Origin: Pyrrhosoma nymphula
Taxonomy: Eukaryota > Arthropoda > Insecta > Odonata > Coenagrionidae
Assembly (NCBI GenBank): GCA_963573305.1
Contig: OY754331.1
Coordinates: 8,528,868 to 8,592,867 of the forward strand
Length of the DNA stretch: 64,000 bases
Direction: 5' to 3'
In this document: positions 23,183 to 36,059 of the stretch, one piece after another
Layout of the letters: each line of letters starts with the position of its first letter
Numbering within the stretch: the first letter of the stretch is position 1
Position numbers and translations under genes: made by a program
The notes under the pieces: generated by a model
The model's input: the letters and a program-made list of their open reading frames with translations, nothing else
Databases searched by the model: none
Told to the model about the DNA's origin: nothing

Positions 23183-23395
23183 CTAGCCCATAATCGCCCA
23201 CCTCCCGCCCATCTCTTCCTTCATCCCCCACCGAGTTCCAATTACTACCAAATGCTTACTCCCAGGTATACTGCCAATTATTTCCTCTAGCTGATCGTAT
23301 ACCCTATCTACCTCCTCCTCTTTATGATTAGAGGTAGGCATATATACCTGTATTATAACTAAATTCGTTGGATCTGCTAAACGACTACTATCCAA
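23183..23395 (-). pseudogene. LINE endonuclease (EEP/APE family), fragment
   Basis: The 70-aa piece contains NLVIIQVYMPTSNHKEEEVD, then YDQLEEII and HLVVIG, where the family has VIGDWNA; the DWN is lost here (IGTRWG), probably through a short deletion. The family nicks DNA to prime LINE reverse transcription. Continuous with the RT pieces downstream on the same strand. The missing DWN residues and the early stop show it is dead. Confidence 0.75.
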
Positions 23396-23783
23396 TCACT
23401 CATCAGTTCTGCATGCACTACTTTTCTTCCATGTTTCCTGTTAATTACAAATGCAACCCCGCGCTGTCTTATAATCCCTTCGCCATATGTATATCACTCA
23501 CCGCTCCTCCTCATCTTTCCACTTTACTTTGCCCAGATCATGATGTCTACAGGTCTTCCTAACCGGGAAATAATTCAAAAGATCTCGTAATACCTTAGTA
23601 ACTCATTTGAATGGCAGTATCTTGGATCGTCTTAATCTTCTTTTTCTATCAGTAATTGAATCCCAAGATTAAAAGAAAACATGAATATCGTCCGCATGAT
23701 GAAGATATCCCATTTCAAGTGAAAAGTAGTTACATTCATAACTCCGTTGCGAATACGGTGTCACTCACTTTTTCGGGTTTGTT

Positions 23784-24098
23784 TTGCATTCCACTTTACA
23801 TGTTATCGTAATGAACTCGATCATTTTCATTTTTACAGCGGTTAATTGTATAGGCTGGTATTTCACGGGTATTACCGATGGCTTCATTAGGTTGAAGAAC
23901 CAAATTTATACGTTACAACCCAATTTGGAGTTGAAAGTGGCTTTTCCGTACCTATTTTTCTCGCGCTGGCTTTCTTTTGCCAGATTTGCCTATTGTAATA
24001 CAGACGCTTTTACTGTATTGCCGCAGAACTCCAACAACAACACTCTGCAGGGATTAAGGTTCTTACACTATTTGGAATGCGGTCTAAATCTTCCATGA
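23784..24098 (+). CDS. unrecognised open frame, 104 aa
   Basis: The translation is fairly hydrophobic near its start (MNSIIFIFTAVNCIGWYF), then mixed. No family is recognised. It stands in AT-rich DNA without supporting splice or promoter signals that I can see, so a chance frame is at least as likely as a gene. Confidence 0.15.
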   Translation: MHSTLHVIVMNSIIFIFTAVNCIGWYFTGITDGFIRLKNQIYTLQPNLELKVAFPYLFFSRWLSFARFAYCNTDAFTVLPQNSNNNTLQGLRFLHYLECGLNLP

Positions 24099-24550
24099 GT
24101 AAAATACTATTCGCTGTGGATGCTGTAGTCAACAGTGGTATTCAGTAAGTTTCCTTCTCTGGCCAGTTTCTAATTATAACGATGTTGCATTTTTATTTTC
24201 AACTTTGATAAAGTGGTTAGTCACCTTCTTACAGAATTCTTTATTGCTTCTTTGAACCTCCTTCATTCATTACTCTCCGCTAAGAGTTTGCGTGGGATAC
24301 ATTTATGGGATACATTTATGGTATGACTTATATGCCTCTATTAGAGATTTACAAATTTTCCTTGGAAATTAATATGTAAAATTTTCCATTGAGATTCGTC
24401 GTTTAATTGCTACTTATGCCCCTCAACAGCATCCTTTTCAGCATTCACTGTTTCCTCTAGCAATTTTGATTCCAATTTACACCATATGGGAATTTTAATT
24501 ACTGGAATGCACTCCTTGTATACATATCGTTATTAAATGTCTAAACTTAG

Positions 24551-24783
24551 GAAAGCGAAAGTGGAACCTTCTCCCCCAGAATCCTTCCGACTCCACCAAC
24601 CTCTCCTCCCTTTTCGAGGTCCTGGAGGGTGGTTTGTTCCTCAAGCGGAGCATCGCCCCGAGGGATGAAGAGTGGCTGCGGGGAGGGAGAGGGAATTTGG
24701 GTGAACCTGCCCCCAGGGTTGTTTGTGCCAAGGGGTCGCTCCAGGATCGCATTTGGTGCAGTTATGACGACTTTGAGTTATGA
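24551..24783 (+). CDS. candidate 3'-terminal exon of an unknown gene
   Basis: A frame without an ATG runs open from 24499 to a TGA at 24781-24783. It is preceded by an acceptor-like CTAAACTTAG ending at 24550, after an AT-rich, T-containing stretch. The encoded ~77 residues look natural rather than low-complexity (for example SLFEVLEGGLFLKRSIAPRD and APRVVCAKGSLQDRIWCSYD), and GC content rises over just this segment. No domain is recognised. A minus-strand ATG frame overlaps (24495-24752) but reads as low-complexity Ser/Pro. Inference only: it would be a last coding exon. Confidence 0.3.
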
Positions 24784-26190
24784 CGAGTGACTCGCTCTTA
24801 GAATTGCGTTCCAATACATGCACACTCCGTCCCGTGACCATATTCCAGTCTCGTTGCCAGAGATTCGCAGTGTTCTGAACGCTAGGTTGGGTGTCCGTGG
24901 TCGTGGAGTCATGAAAAACATTTTCACCTGTTTACTACTCTTTCATTAATTTGCTACTTTCTTATTTTGGCAAACAGTCATCGTTCTTGTGAAGAAACTG
25001 TGAAAGGGCCATAAACTGCACATATTACAGGGATTTATTGAATTAAACATATCTTATTTACGATCACACTTAAAACTAGACACTAAGTGATGTCCGTAGA
25101 TACAGCAGGTATTATGGCAACGAAAGTATTTACTTCAATCCAAATAGAAGTACTCAAAACTATACGGCGCGAATGTGTTCAGTCAAATAAAAATCGTAGA
25201 AGGCAATAATGTATTCAAAAAGTTACTTAGAATTAGTGGAGAAAAAATTTAGCACAGATTGGTAAAAAAATCATATTTAGGGCTCAAACTTTCCGAGCAA
25301 CGTTTATTCAAAGATTATATAGGCGAGCGAATAGGTATTGGGTATCAGGAAGATTTAGAAGCGAGGATGGGAGAAATGTGATGCCATGAATGGGCGCTAT
25401 TATGGAAGGCATTATTTTATCCTTGTGGAGAGGATTGAGGCGCAAAATATGCAACTATATTTATATTTATTGAATTATTGTAGTCAATTGTTTTCTTATT
25501 GATCACATATTTTGTCTCTTATATATTTATTTGAATAAATGGCTAGTATACCATGAGACAGGTGGAAAGAGAAATAATTGTTGTAAAATAAAAGTTGTGA
25601 GATAAAAGTAGACAATTTAATGTAATTAAGCTCTTAACATAAACTTCTTCTAACTTTGAGAGTTTCGCATCCCACGTCAACTCTATCATACCTTTAAATT
25701 CCATTTCACATAGTGATCTACCTTTCTATTAGGAATTTTTCCAGCTTAAATGGGAGAATCAAGTTTCAATGAAATGCTTTAGTGATGGTACAGGCATGGT
25801 TAAACTATCATGGTGATCGACGGTTTTATGAGTGAATTATTTAAAAAGGCACAATGAGGCGAAGCATTTTCAATTGTAATAATAAAACCATGAGTAGGAT
25901 TTCAAGTTTCGTGAAAAGAACTTTTACGGCATGGGCTTAATTTAATCTTCCCCTCAGTAAGTCGTTCCAAACTCTGGCCAGCCTCTTCAAAATTTCACCA
26001 AATCCGTGGCCAATTATCTGCTTTTCATTCTCTTATTACCGTCATCCTTTACCTCTCAGACCGTGACTGGTGGAATTGACTGTTTCACATAAATATGTAT
26101 ATCCACTCCCATGTGCATGCGTGTAAGGCGGACGTGCCCATCGCCCTCATCTTTGAGTGAAAGCGCATTACTTCCTCACGGCCGGAGCTT
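24784..26190. other. AT-rich, no gene recognised
   Basis: Nothing beyond short frames. Confidence 0.45.
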
Positions 26191-26199
26191 TTAATTAGA

Positions 26200-26720
26200 T
26201 CAGCCGTCATCCAGTTTCGAGTATGAGGGATGAGAAGTGAGGAATCACTCGAATTACATTATCTTCGAGGAGCTTCCCAGCACACATGCCTGCCTGCCAC
26301 TCCCCTTTCAATTTTCCAGCTGGAACATTTGGCGAGGACAGCCAGAGCTGGAGGGTTTGAGAGGGGTGGAAGTGAGGAAGGGGTTTAGAACGAAGGGGAG
26401 GGAGCGTGGATGGGACAGACAAGCAGCCAGAACTTAAAGACTCCAGAAAACCTAAGTCATTAGGGCGTTCAGCGTTCTTCCTGAAAGCCTTTCACCCTTC
26501 TTCTCCTTCAGCTGCGAGAGTAGGGTGGGGATTGTTATGATGATGGGATGCCTCAGAGCGGGGGTGGGGGGGGGGGGTAGAAGAGGGGATAAGGGAAAGT
26601 TTGAGCGAGCGGGAAGAAGTGGGGGTGTTTTGGGAAAGGGTTGAACCCTAACGCGGGAATAAACGGAGGCACTAGGGATGAGGGATGTAGTGAGGATCTG
26701 GCATCTTCTGTGAGAGTCAT
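26200..26720. other. GC-rich island with G-tracts
   Basis: Plus-strand purine-rich sequence with a long G-run (26560-26580). The minus frame at 26452-26823 is mostly Pro/Ser/Leu low complexity from the complement of G-tracts. No gene identified. Confidence 0.3.
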
Positions 26721-29700
26721 GATTTGCAGTCAAGGAACAAAGAATATTCGCTATGTAAGACAGATAACTTTTAGAAAATTGTGAACATAAAGTGAATTCA
26801 CTCCTGAGAATTGTAGGCACCACATTACATGTGGAGTGTCAATTTTCAGACCCCTAATGTTAACCGGAAAGATGTGTAAATAGTATCTGTACTGGAAAGT
26901 TAAAAAAAATAGTTTTCACTAAGAATTTCAAATGTCGAAAAAGTGTATTTCATCCCCTCGTACATTGAGTGATTTTTAATTGAAAGGAAATTCATATCCT
27001 TAAATTTCTACGGAGAATGGAGTTCCAATTTCAACAACGATCAACAGGAAGCCAAGACGTGAGTAAAGATGAGGTTGCTTCACATTAAATTTCTATTACG
27101 CTTCATGTAATTGCTTAAGTTTTCAAGTCACAGCAATAGATTATGTTCGAACATTCGTCGAGTTCAATTTGTAGATATACTTCAAATTCTATTCCTAGTG
27201 CTAATGAGAAAATAAACTTCGTATGTTACTCACGAGTCTTGTTTATACAGGGATTTATCTATATATTGGTGTATGAAATTGTGCGATTGAGTATCTAGTA
27301 CTCCTCTTTAGTATGTGCAAATACATTTTTGGAAATACCCTTTCTTCACCCCTTAAACACCTTCAATGAATGGTAGAAATTAGTTCATTTTGTGACAGTC
27401 TCTCTTCGGGTTTTGTTCTATTATCTAAGTAAATTCCTTGAGCTACAATTTTGGAATTAATTGGTAGGTATAAACCTTAAATCTTTTCAAGAGTATTTAA
27501 AACTGAAGGCGGTATTACGGCCAGCTACTAAAAGTTGGTGAACATATAGAATTTATTAATTAGAATTGTTTGTTTTACACTAAACCGAGATGAATTTCAC
27601 TTTTAAGCCTCTTGTACATTTTTTTTTATGATTTAATTTTTTTTGCATTTAGCCATTGCATTTCCGTCCAACACATGGAAAAGTTTTCCAAGTTTTCTGA
27701 ACTTCATAGGAAAAGTGTAAAAATATTAGTGGGAAGAAGATATGTTAGACCTGCATAGAAGGGGTGATAGACCTGCGCTTAAGTTCCACTTTGACCGAAA
27801 GCACCAATCTGTTATTTCCGGCTTCGCTAGCTCATTTGCGATTTTTATGTATTTATTGTTGTTATTTCTTGAACTTCTTTATTAATCATTAATAAATTTT
27901 TTGTTCAATTTTTTTTTCATTGCACTTCACAAGTACAAGTTACGTGTTGATATTCATGATAAATAATAAACTTAGTATACATACACATAGTGGAAACATG
28001 CATTCCACCAATGCATATGGCTGGCACGATTATGCAATAGACTGGTAAAATGCGTCGTTCCAGCTAAATGAATTTTTGGAAGTGTACTTAGTGTTTCGTT
28101 CATCATGAATTATGGCGCCAGCTGTAACGGTCGAAAGGGGGATGTGGGATTCCAAATGTCTTGAAAAGTCCGTGACCAAGTCTTTTGTAGTTACTTATTT
28201 ATCTGATAAATCAATTGCAGGAAATAAGCCAATCATTGCCGTTTTCTTGTTAGGGTAGTGTGACGCAGGCTAAAATATTGAGAGAGTGCAGTTCTGTCAC
28301 ACGAGAGCCTCGATCACAAGTATGACTAAAGTGCAAACATATACTTCATTTGCCCTCGTGCCAACGTGATACATTCTTCTAGAACACGCTTAATGTGAGC
28401 GTGAATATACATCTTTCTTTCATAAACCAGGTTTTATTTCATTTCAACGTGACTTCTTCAATATATGATGATAAAGTGAAGTTTTCAAGCATTTGTCCGT
28501 TAGTCCCAAGGAGGTTAGAAAAGAAATGGAGGCGGCATACCACTTGATTCTTGAAGCCAATTCCGCCATTGCAGTCGGCACAGTTTAGACCTTCCTCTGG
28601 CTTACGTGTCCGGCGGTCGCGTTCGATTTTCGTCAAATCTAAGTTAATAACCACAGACCAGGCGATGTTTTGTGACTGGTTTGGCAACACCTACTCGGCA
28701 CAAAATCCTTCCCAAGCACCCCTATTCTTGCTTCACTTTCGCCCATGAGCGTTCACGGTCATTCCTGCTCCATTTCATTTTAACCTCCTTGGTTAGTCCG
28801 TCCGTGATTTGGCAATTAACTCTATAGTTCAGTGCCATATTTTAGCTTCGGTACGGCTGAAGCCAGCCAAGTGCTCCTGCGTGCGATCCTTTTGCTCAAA
28901 TATTAGCCAAACCATTCCTTAACCGAAATCTTATCTCATTTTCCAAAGCATTTCTCAATGTCCTAAGATATTATCTTGATTTCCCCAAATGAAAGCATTA
29001 AGTTAAAGGAAGAAATGACTTCAGGCAAACATTTTCGACATATGAAGCGCTGTAGAAAGAAATTAGGATTGATGACGTAAATGACAGTAAGGTCGCCTGG
29101 TGAAAAGTGATAAAAAAGATCATATTTCGCTCCGACTGGACCGCATCTTAACTATGCACTAGAATTGTGGGCCGTAAAAAGAAATGTTTTACAAAAAAAA
29201 GAAACAAAATACGAATCATGAAAAATTGCTATGCACGAACTGTGATGCACATCTGATGTGAAGACTAATTTTGGAGCCACTTGGGACTCGGAGGCTGCAG
29301 ACTAGCCCTAAATTACTTAAAACATTCAGGCCATGCGAGTTTCAGTTAGACACGGAGTTTTTTATTTTTTTTAACACCGCAGTGAACGTCTAGAGCTGAT
29401 AGAAGCGCAATAATAAGAGTGGTACTTCGCAGAACAAACGGATAAAGAAATTCACATCTTCTCACGCACCATCAATGAATAGCGATGGAAACAGTGACAA
29501 AGACACGAAAGCATTCCACCCAGATATACCTCTCACTTTCCTCCTCTCCCTCTGCCAATTACTTTTCTTTGATTCCATCCCATTTTCATGACTCCTGCCT
29601 TAATGCGTGCTTCGCTGTGGCTCACAGGGTGCTACGTAGTGATTCCAGGTTTCCAGGCTAGCGATAATAATAAATCTCCAATGTTCATGCTCTTTAGGAT

Positions 29701-29980
29701 GTGTGATCTAGTTGGAAGACCATTGGAATTTAAAAATAAGTGCATTACAGAATGTGTAGTTTATTATGGGGGTACAGTTGACCTCTGACTGACAAATGTT
29801 GTGAAAAATTCCTTTTTCGTCGCATTTGCCGCTCTAACGGACTCCTCTGAGTTTTGGGAACTACCTACTCTGTGGGCGTGTGTACGTGCCAGAGTCATAA
29901 ATCAAACGACGCCTATTATATGGCCTGAATGCCCCAACCCTGCCTCTCGTAACAGTGGTGCAATAACCGTAAAAGCAGAC
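26721..29980. other. AT-rich, no gene recognised
   Basis: Frames at 28439-28690 (minus) and 29588-29788 (plus) have no recognisable motif. No repeats with clear boundaries seen. Confidence 0.45.
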
Positions 29981-30029
29981 TGACGTCGATGCCGCCTTGG
30001 TAATTAAAACAAATAGCAAGGGAGCGAAC

Positions 30030-30105
30030 AAAGGATTTGGAGGAGGGGGGAGAAGAAGGGGAGGGGAGGAGGGGGAGGAGCAGGAGGGGGCGTTTCCCGG
30101 GGAAC
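30030..30105 (+). repeat. purine-rich (GGAGGGG) low-complexity tract
   Basis: Almost pure A/G on the plus strand, with GGAGGAGGGGGG- and GGGGAGGGG-type runs. It could adopt triplex or quadruplex structure. Confidence 0.7.
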
Positions 30106-30665
30106 GAGGAATTTAATGCTGCAGCTTTGAAAGTCATCCGATTTAAATTAGTAAGAGCAAACGTCCCCTCGAATTCCATCGACCCATTTTATAGCGTATT
30201 TTAAAAGCTTCTGCGAAATTCTGCGTACTAAAAAGTGTTATTTCAAACCAATGTTGCGCCGGTGAAATAATTATCTCGTTATGAAATACGTGAGATACGG
30301 TAATACTCACGCACAGATATGGATTATTTACGTGACCGAGGATTTGTTGAGTGTCAGAAAAATTATTTTCTATCATTGCAGTTATTTGAAAAACTAATTG
30401 CATGAAGTTGTAAATTAGCGTTCGTTCGTAATCAAATGTGTAATTAGACTTCGTGACTTGAGCCAGACTGCTTCGCTTTCGCAGACACTGAAAAATTCAC
30501 AATGATTCATTATCACGATGAATATTTCATAAAATTAATACGATTTAGCCAATTTGTCTTCATCATCAAACTTCTTAGCCTTTTACTGTAGGTATCTTAT
30601 CAAAACGGTAGGATTCAAGGCTGGAGGAGGTTTTAGGCCATGAATGTAAATGAATGCCTTTTCTA

Positions 30666-30714
30666 CGTGTCCGATGCGACGGTTTCTACGAGAATGTCAT
30701 CTCATTGCGTCACA
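30666..30714 (-). ncRNA. possible hammerhead-like motif
   Basis: On the minus strand ATGAGATGACATTCTCGTAG precedes GAAACCGTCGCATCGG, with a GAGA/TCTC stem possible. The layout (GATG, stem, GAAAC, GTC) copies that at 18.0 and 18.3 kb, but no inverted repeat or PLE frame is adjacent. Low confidence. Confidence 0.3.
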
Positions 30715-32400
30715 GTTAGCGGGGGGCTACATTGTTTTTGGAAGGATTGATATAAATAAAAATATCTTCTAAACGTATCCACGAAAATATTTTTTAATTG
30801 GATGAGGACTGGTAGTCACGCGATAATGGTGCAATAACTTCAGCGGAATAAAATTATGGTGCTAAGTAAGCACAGCCAAGATATTAATTTAAATTTAACG
30901 AAAGACGTCGCTGTGCGTATTTCTGATCGTTGCATTTGCGTTTTATTTCACCGATTAAGCAACCGATTTGAAGTTTGTTCAAAACTCATTCCTCTTAAAG
31001 CGATAACTAAATATGTTGAAGCTTATTTAACCTACCATTAACATTATGTTTTAGGATTTGGCTGAAATACAGAAAGTTTTTGAAAATATAGGAAGTCTCT
31101 TGTGCTATTTTCTCCAAAATATGGCGACAGTAACTATTGTAGCATTTTATGAGGTTAAATGAGGTATGGTGTTGGCACTTGATGCTCGTATGTTAGCTCC
31201 ATATAGGATTCTTCGTTCGAAAGAAAATATATCTAATTAATTTTTACCCGTGACGATTTAAATGTCAGTTGCAGCATTCTAAGTAGGAAGATATGTATTC
31301 AAGTAGAGTGCACTTACCCCTCGTGCTCTATCATGAAAGAGAGAAGTAAAATGTTGAGGCTATTGACAGAGAGTTTATTTTCGCATTTAAGGCAATTTGT
31401 GCGACGAATACTTATGAAAAATTGCATGTGTTCAATAGCGGTCTCTTGGCAACAATATCACCGTGAGTGTTGCTACTTAACGTGGGTTTAACATAAATTT
31501 GAAAAAAATGTTATAAAAGGATGCATGTAGCTCCAGATAATCGAAAATTTAAAGAATTTAGAATCGCATGGACACGCATATAAATAAACATTACCTTATT
31601 AACTTGTCAATGTCATTCTGAAACAAAGCAAGTCAGGTAAAATGTTTGCCAGAGGAAGGACAAATGCCCGAAATTCAATGTCCCCCAGCAGAATTGAAAA
31701 ATACACCGGTAATTCTTCATGCATATATTTCCCATAGCCACCGAGAACAGCACACGAGGTCGTTTTCATCGGGATAATTAACGCTAAAAAACGGACGAAA
31801 GCACCAAAATATTCCATAATTAGCGAAAAATCAACAGAGATGAGACTACATACGAGATAGTGTAAGGCTCATCAAAAAAGGGCCTTTCTTTTAGCTTCTA
31901 TAACTTAAATTCATTTAACTCGCTGATGTTGTTAGTTAATTATTTTTTCCCGCCAATATTATGCAACACGGTTGAGATATTTCCCTGTGGCTACATGTAT
32001 CATGAATATGAAGCTAGGTTTACACCTACGTCATAATGTTTATGTCACGTTTTTAGCATTTTTATCGTGACATCATTCATGCTGGCAAATTATCTGAACA
32101 GGTAATGAGTGCTAAATGTACGACAGGATTAAAAAGATCAAATTAATTTAAGTAATGGATTGAAATGTACTGTTCACCTTCAGGTGTTAAAGCATTTTCC
32201 CTTGAGGCAGTTTCATCCAAATCCATTCATTTTTAATTTTCAAGCATCAACGTTTATTTTTTATCCCCTGCGGTACATATTTTGACATCAAAGTAATCAA
32301 AACACCCAGAATCAAATTATTACCCCTGACAAGCATGTTAACGTATTGATTCGAATGATTATGTTGGCGCAATTTCGGATTCCCTCCCCGTATCGAACAG
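30715..32400. other. AT-rich, no gene recognised
   Basis: No convincing frames or repeats. Confidence 0.45.
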
Positions 32401-32449
32401 AGTCGAACATAATCGAAAGGTGGACGATAACTCTTGCCTGGTTGAGACA

Positions 32450-33060
32450 GTGATTTACACTAGCCCACCTAACCATAAGAGTTCTCGGGTAAGAGGGGTC
32501 CCGGGGGGTAATGGGGGGGCATGGGGGGGGGGGTAGAGAGGGTCGTCATCCGTCCTTCCAGCCCCGCTCTTTCGTTCCCTCCCTCTCCTCAACAGCTCGA
32601 GAAAAGTCTTCGCTCTCCAATTCCCTGCACACCGCTTCAGACCGTTAAAACTTCGGACCCGGAGCAATATCTCTCGCCTCCCTTACCCACATGCACGAAC
32701 GCTGGAGAGCGTTGGAAGCTCTCTCTCGCGAACCCTTACAAACTCCGCAACACACAGACACACACTTGAGGCGGAATGACACCGGGGGAGTGAGCGTTGG
32801 AAAGGTCATCACCCCCCCACTGAGGTCACCGATACTACGCCCACATTCGTGTGGATCGCGGTAATCGTTCCCTGCGGAGCACGACGGCCATTGGATCCAG
32901 GGCCGGCGGAGGAAATTAAGGGTGGGCGGACGCGTCTTATCCCGGCAGTTCAATTGTTTCCGGCCGTGAAAAACTTCCATGTTAACTGTGGAGCTTGGAG
33001 TCAACTGATCCGACGACGGCAAATGTTTTCCTGAGAAACAAAAGAAAGCTAAGCGGTTTA
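32450..33060. other. GC-rich, CpG-containing island with a G-tract
   Basis: It contains a G-tract at 32503-32533 and CpG-rich sequence at 32830-32960. A 157-aa minus frame (32645-33118) has no recognisable domain. Could be a regulatory island; nothing more can be shown. Confidence 0.3.
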
Positions 33061-33500
33061 TTTCCACGCACGCAAAAGTATGTAAATCTGTATCTGATCG
33101 CAATTTTCTGTTTTGCAAGAAATATTTTTACTACAAAGTAGACAAGTTTGGACTTACATATCAATATAGTGATGTAACTAGTTTAGACAAAGGGCATCAA
33201 AACCGAAGCGTTTTTTCCATTATCTTGTTATTTATTTCTTGAACACGTTTTTAGAATGTTTGGCCTTTTATAATGTAGGATCAACTTAAGTTAATTTGCT
33301 TAAATTTTTGCTGAAATACATTTTTGAAACTCAAAGGAAATACAAAGTCAAAATACTCTTAAGCTTGGATTTCGGCTTCATTTATAATCAAAATCCTTCA
33401 GCATAATGATGCGTTCAATTATTGAACTTCCTGGCAGTCGGCCGCCATCTGCATGAAAAGCCGCTCGGTATCGGCACTCTTATCTTCCTTTTGCGGAATT

Positions 33501-33740
33501 TCATTTACATGGAGATAAATTCAAATCCTCATCGAAGATGTCGAGGATGCCATGCGTCATAACCACTGTTATTGCAGTAAAAAAATCCAGATTTGCGTAC
33601 GAAATACTGTTCATCTTTGCGAAAGCCTCCCTTTTCCATCTCATGTAGTCGAACGTCCTCAAATAGAAATCTCCTTTCGGTACACGGTGGATGAATTTAA
33701 TATATTCATTCGGTTTCCACGGCGGTGGTGTGACAGGCAT
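33501..33740 (-). CDS. unrecognised exon-like frame, 79 aa
   Basis: The translation (starting MPVTPPPWKPNEYIKFIHRV and including FDYMRWKREAFAKMNSISYA and HGILDIFDEDLNL) has a composition like a real soluble protein rather than a low-complexity shadow. On the minus strand an acceptor-like TATGAACCTCAG lies about 11 nt before the ATG, with an in-frame TGA between them, so the ATG would be the start. No family recognised. Plus-strand frames overlap (33552-33755, 33691-34032) and are equally unidentified. Confidence 0.25.
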   Translation of the reverse strand: MPVTPPPWKPNEYIKFIHRVPKGDFYLRTFDYMRWKREAFAKMNSISYANLDFFTAITVVMTHGILDIFDEDLNLSPCK

Positions 33741-34764
33741 GGGAAGTCAGGCTGAGGTTCATAAAGTGAACTGCGACGGATCATCCGATTTTTTTATGAC
33801 TCCCACCGGTGACATTTCCTCGAAGAGACGGGATATATTGAAGTTTAAGGTGGCAATTTATCATACCGACAGAGGTCTCGCATACGTTTCCCTCTTGCAC
33901 AGAAAAGAAGAAACGCTTGCCGTTTTCCTTGCCATAGAAAACGGATGTTTTAACATGTACATATTTCAGTTTTCTCGATGCTTCCTGGACTTTTTTTATT
34001 TGTTTATTTGTTCAAAAATTAATTTACTATGAGTACGTAAGTGACAGACGAAATTCAGTAAGCGAGCAGTAAAGTTGCGTAAGATCTGATGTTAAAGTGG
34101 GATTTTCAATTTTATGTATCATAGACTTATATAAAAAATATTGAAAAATGCGTCGCGTGTCACGTCGTGGCTAATGAAAAGGCGAGAGCACAAAGAATGC
34201 GTGCTCTCACTGCGAGACACTTATCATTTTTACTACTGAGACTCATTAAGAATCGCCGGCCAATAACTGCCAATGTCTTTAATTGCTGATTGAGAACTGC
34301 TTCTCGACCTTTCGAGTATCTCAACCTTCTTTGGTAATTCTATTTCTAATTAAATATGTAATAAGAAACCAATTCACTACTATCCCTGGAATAAGAAACA
34401 TTTTTAATGATTCTGAAGATTACTTAAGAATGCATTTCTGTATTGCAGGGAAATTCATAATCTGTCAACAAGTTTACGCCTTATTCTTAAAAAGTATGCA
34501 TAAGTTCATTCAAGGTATAATTCCATGGATTGAAAATGAGGACCCAATTCAACTGTGAGAAACCCGGCCACATTAGGAAGTAAACTTGATAGCTCTACTA
34601 ATCGGATGAATATGGGACATTTGTTAGATATAAATGTTGTACCATGCAAAGATAAACTCTTGAAGTTCGATTCTCATAAACCATGAAAAGTGCTTGGGAG
34701 GTAACATTATAAATATGTAAAAATGGTTTAGCTTGCCTTAAATAGAATATTTACTTCCACGCCA

Positions 34765-35110
34765 ATGCGTTCACTGATATGGCCTGGGCGAGGTACAAGC
34801 ATGGGAACTAGGAAAACGAGGGAACAAAACCTTTCCAATATGGGTCACAGAGTCACACGATTTGAGACCTCGGGGCTTAAAGCGCGAAGCTCCGCGTCCC
34901 TTCGAGGTTGGAAGTTTGCCGGCTTCACACACGCGTTCCACGGGGCCTTGCCGCAAAACGGCCAGCTGCAACGGTTTTAGAGCGGTGACAGAAAAACGTC
35001 CGGTGACGCAATTTAAGCCGTGCGCGGGAAGCAGTGATGTCCTTTCTGGTGACGGCATCCGCGCCGGCGATAATCAGCCAGGGTCAACGCTAGTAACTTT
35101 GTAGATGGCC
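34765..35110. other. GC-richer block, unidentified
   Basis: Overlapping frames on both strands (34771-35058 minus, 34862-35104 plus) show no known domain. It directly precedes a LINE 3' tail and may belong to the same insertion or to an unknown repeat. Confidence 0.25.
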
Positions 35111-35184
35111 AGCGACTAGTACCAAATTCTCCATCCCTCTGCTCGTAATTAAACTGAGTGAGTAGAGATTTTAATGAGCAATAA

Positions 35185-35305
35185 GGAGGATGATAAGAGA
35201 CAGGCTGGAGATGAAGAGAGAGGCCCAGGACAGAATGCTGTGGAGAGAACGCTACCGTTGAAACCTGTCTGCGGACAGAAGCACCAATGATGATGATGAA
35301 GGAGG
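35185..35305 (+). mobile_element. probable 3' tail of a LINE
   Basis: Translation gives RDRLEMKREAQDRMLWRERY followed by a stop, then LSADRSTNDDDE; the pattern EAxDRxLWRxR near the extreme C-terminus and a run of ATGATGATGATGA (35286-35300) at the 3' end are typical of RTE/CR1-like LINE tails. Too short to assign a clade. Confidence 0.5.
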
Positions 35306-36000
35306 CTGAGATGATCAACTTGAAATTAGAGTAAAATTAGACCTAATTAAGGGTTAATGCAAATATGTCCTACTGGACACATTTTAGTATTCGTTAAAAA
35401 ATGTTTGTCTCGAAGCCTTTGAAAAAACCAGCAGGGAACTATAATTCCATCTCCATTGTCGCTTACAGCGTACAGTTAAATAAAAGAGGAATTGATTCAT
35501 TCTGTCGCAGATTTCAAAGAACAATATGATTGAAATCTGCTTAAACTTACGCACCCCTCCTTACACAGTGACAGTTTAGTGGTATATTTGACAATCCCAT
35601 TACAAAGAATTAGTCTGTGCTAGACACACTATTAATACATTATAAAATGCTATGTTTGCATTAAATTAGCTATGTTTCCATGAAGTGACTGAAGAAGGTT
35701 TTAGGCTTTATGACGGCAAGTTTGTGCAACGGATTATTGTTCAGTTTATTTTATAGACATAAGAGTTTAATTTAATTTCTTCTTAAAATTCTCACGATTA
35801 TTAACGACATTCATGACATTTAGAAAAAAATGCTGGGTGGTTAATTTTAGGAATCAATTTTTAAAAAAGGCAAAGATTACACAATTCGTAATAAAGTAAA
35901 GCCTTTATCCATTTGTATGATTTAACTACTTCACTTCCAATTTTTATTAATCCACTCCTTTCGGCCAAATAGTTTCGGCCGGCTTTTCAATATAAGTGTT
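35306..36000. other. AT-rich, no gene recognised
   Basis: Probably includes the 5' non-coding part of the piggyBac element that follows, but no convincing TIR was found. TTAA occurs at about 35345 and 35352 and is not diagnostic. Confidence 0.35.
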
Positions 36001-36059
36001 ACTGTAAGGTTACGGGACTACTGGCGTACATGCCCCTTCTATCATACGGTTTTGTTACA

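Larger units (their letters stand above)
21390..23560 (-). mobile_element. decayed LINE (APE endonuclease + reverse transcriptase), minus strand
   Basis: Reading the minus strand from 23560 down, an apurinic-like endonuclease region is followed by a reverse transcriptase and a post-RT C-terminal block, the order of an RTE/CR1-type non-LTR retrotransposon. Endonuclease: GVAFVINRKHGRKVVHAEL, then NLVIIQVYMPTSNHKEEEVD (about 23480-23290). RT: an RRGTGTRKA-type block (about 22300), a decayed FEKAFDRVDW block (about 22210), RQGCPLSP (about 22045) and the catalytic FADD in SVGFADDQALVCQ (about 21930). After the RT, YLGS and a decayed SETW block run to about 21400. Numerous frameshifts and stops make it inactive; no target-site duplication was found. 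Confidence 0.85.
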
